A stretch of 6,024 bases of DNA, taken from positions 1 to 6,024 of the forward strand of contig CALCHY010000275.1 of NCBI GenBank assembly GCA_937907415.1, read 5' to 3'. Positions 5,190 through 6,024 of the stretch are shown in pieces. Position 1 is the stretch's first letter. Each line of letters opens with the position of its first letter. The DNA comes from an uncultured Trueperaceae bacterium (GTDB lineage Bacteria > Deinococcota > Deinococci > Deinococcales > Trueperaceae). The translations under genes and the position numbers were made by a program. Below the pieces are notes generated by a model. The model ran no database searches. It saw only the letters and a program-made list of their open reading frames with translations, and was not told the DNA's origin.

Positions 5190-6024
5190 TCGACTCCGAC
5201 GCAAGTGCATCGGCAATTGATCAGCGAACCGATGCTTGCCCCCATGCTCCCGTCGCCCGGGTACATGAGTTGCTCACCGCTCACGACGAACGGCTGGTCG
5301 ACAAGCACGATCTGACCCTCCGCCGCGGCGTGGTCGTAGGGGCTGCTCTTCGTAGGCCTGCGCACCCGTGCGTCCCTCGACGTGAGCCACTTCTTCTTGG
5401 TGAACCCGGCGTCGAGGATGGCCTCTAGGTTCGCGTGGTTGCTGGCCGTGTTGTACGCCGACCTCACGAGGCGCTCTGCTCTATAGAACTCGGTGCCGTA
5501 CTCGCGGCTGATCTGGCGGGCGGCCTCGACGTAGGGCACGCCCTCGACCTTCTGCCGCACCAACCGCTCGGCCAGGTGACGGGGGCTGGTGAGGGTCTGC
5601 CAGTAGGCGCTGACCTGGTCCTCGAGGATGGTCTGGGCGTCCGCGACCAGGCGCGGGGTGCGCGGGTCGCTCGTGAGGAATCCGGCGCCCTGCGCTGCGT
5701 TGGTGGCCAGCTGCGCGGTGCTGGTCTGCAGCTCTGGCAGCTTCAGGAGGTCCGCGGCTGACATCGGGGTCCCGGCCCGCTCGAGCTCGGCCATCAACCA
5801 CTCGACCTCGAAGTCGTGCAGGCGCAGCTGCAGCTCCTCGTCGCCGGTGGCCAGGGCGCGCCGGTCGATCACCAGACGCTCGTACGGCCCCTTGGCGGTG
5901 GCCAGCATGATGCGCAACCACCGCGAGTGCAGCCGCCTGGTCGCCTGCCAGATGAGGGGCGCGTGCCGCCTGACGGCGGCCTCGATGCGCGAGCGGTGCA
6001 GCGCCTCTACGCGCCGAGGGTCGT
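5186..6024 (-). CDS. Minor head protein, Mu gpF / SPP1 gp7 family (5' end beyond window)
   Basis: The frame is open from the right edge to TGA 5188-5186, giving 278 visible residues. Reading upstream of the TTG at 5917 continues in good coding sequence (DPRRVEALHRSRIEAAVRR and on), so the start lies outside the window. Residue numbers below count from the first full codon. The N-terminal half is helical and charged. Residues 180-205 (YRAERLVRSAYNTASNHA) match the helix with the conserved 'R-x-e...N-x-A' pattern of the family. The C-terminal domain has W212, then TSRDARVRRP (214-223), DQPFVVSGEQLMYPGD (242-257) and INCRCTC (268-274). The 'W-t-x-D-x-R-V-R', 'F-x-x-G-x-x-l-x-x-PGD' and 'NCRC' set is the signature of the Phage Mu F domain. 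The His after 'R' is displaced to 230 compared with the usual arrangement. These proteins are minor head components usually encoded after the portal and before scaffold/capsid genes, and are linked to DNA ejection or assembly. Family assignment is firm. Confidence 0.88.
   Translation of the reverse strand, partial: DPRRVEALHRSRIEAAVRRHAPLIWQATRRLHSRWLRIMLATAKGPYERLVIDRRALATGDEELQLRLHDFEVEWLMAELERAGTPMSAADLLKLPELQTSTAQLATNAAQGAGFLTSDPRTPRLVADAQTILEDQVSAYWQTLTSPRHLAERLVRQKVEGVPYVEAARQISREYGTEFYRAERLVRSAYNTASNHANLEAILDAGFTKKKWLTSRDARVRRPTKSSPYDHAAAEGQIVLVDQPFVVSGEQLMYPGDGSMGASIGSLINCRCTCVGVD

Noticed and set aside
1..6024. tRNA, rRNA, CRISPR array, insertion sequence, integrase or att site
   Set aside because: None seen by eye. 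Nearly all the window is accounted for by head and neck genes, and the only gap is the 138-nt leader region.

Overview
The window is a piece of the head and neck (morphogenesis) module of a tailed dsDNA phage or prophage with an HK97-type capsid. All supported genes lie on the minus strand and are read from right to left. The base composition is high-GC (roughly two thirds by eye). Codon third positions are strongly GC, GTG is a common start, and starts are often preceded by GGAGG-type Shine-Dalgarno (SD) sequences. This fits a GC-rich bacterial host that uses SD-led initiation, but the sequence alone does not identify the taxon. No integrase, att site, tRNA or host gene is visible, so phage and prophage cannot be told apart here.

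Layout in transcription order: (1) a 5'-truncated Mu gpF/SPP1 gp7-type minor head protein (6024-5186). (2) The only real intergenic gap (5185-5048), holding a promoter-like sequence on the stop codon of gene 1 and a strong GC-rich hairpin. (3) One uninterrupted 772-codon frame (5047-2729) in which an HK97-family prohead protease is fused in frame to an HK97-fold major capsid protein. A near-consensus SD followed by ATG at 4264 lies inside this frame, exactly at the domain boundary, and could give a separate 511-residue capsid protein. (4) A beta-rich probable decoration protein (2726-2133). (5) A 76-residue small protein (2136-1906). (6) A head-tail adaptor of HK97 gp6/SPP1 gp15 type (1909-1352). 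(7) A head-closure/stopper-like protein (1352-1035). (8) An HK97 gp10-like neck/tail protein (1045-416). (9) A 3'-truncated tail-terminator-like protein (426-1).

Genes 3 to 9 are packed tightly: a 2-nt gap, then ATGA and GTGA 4-nt overlaps, a TGATG 1-nt overlap and two 11-nt overlaps led by GGAGG-GTG. This points to one polycistronic, translationally coupled late operon. The order of parts (minor head protein, protease, capsid, decoration, adaptor, stopper, gp10-like, terminator) is that of long-tailed phages, so portal and terminase genes are expected beyond the right edge and tail tube genes beyond the left edge.

The most notable part is the control and coding layout around the capsid: a dedicated promoter-like site, a hairpin that would lie at the extreme 5' end of the transcript, an SD buried in that hairpin, no ordinary start codon next to that SD, and a protease-capsid fusion with a strong internal capsid start. 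Together these suggest a low-level protease-capsid fusion alongside abundant free capsid. This is an inference that needs experimental checking.
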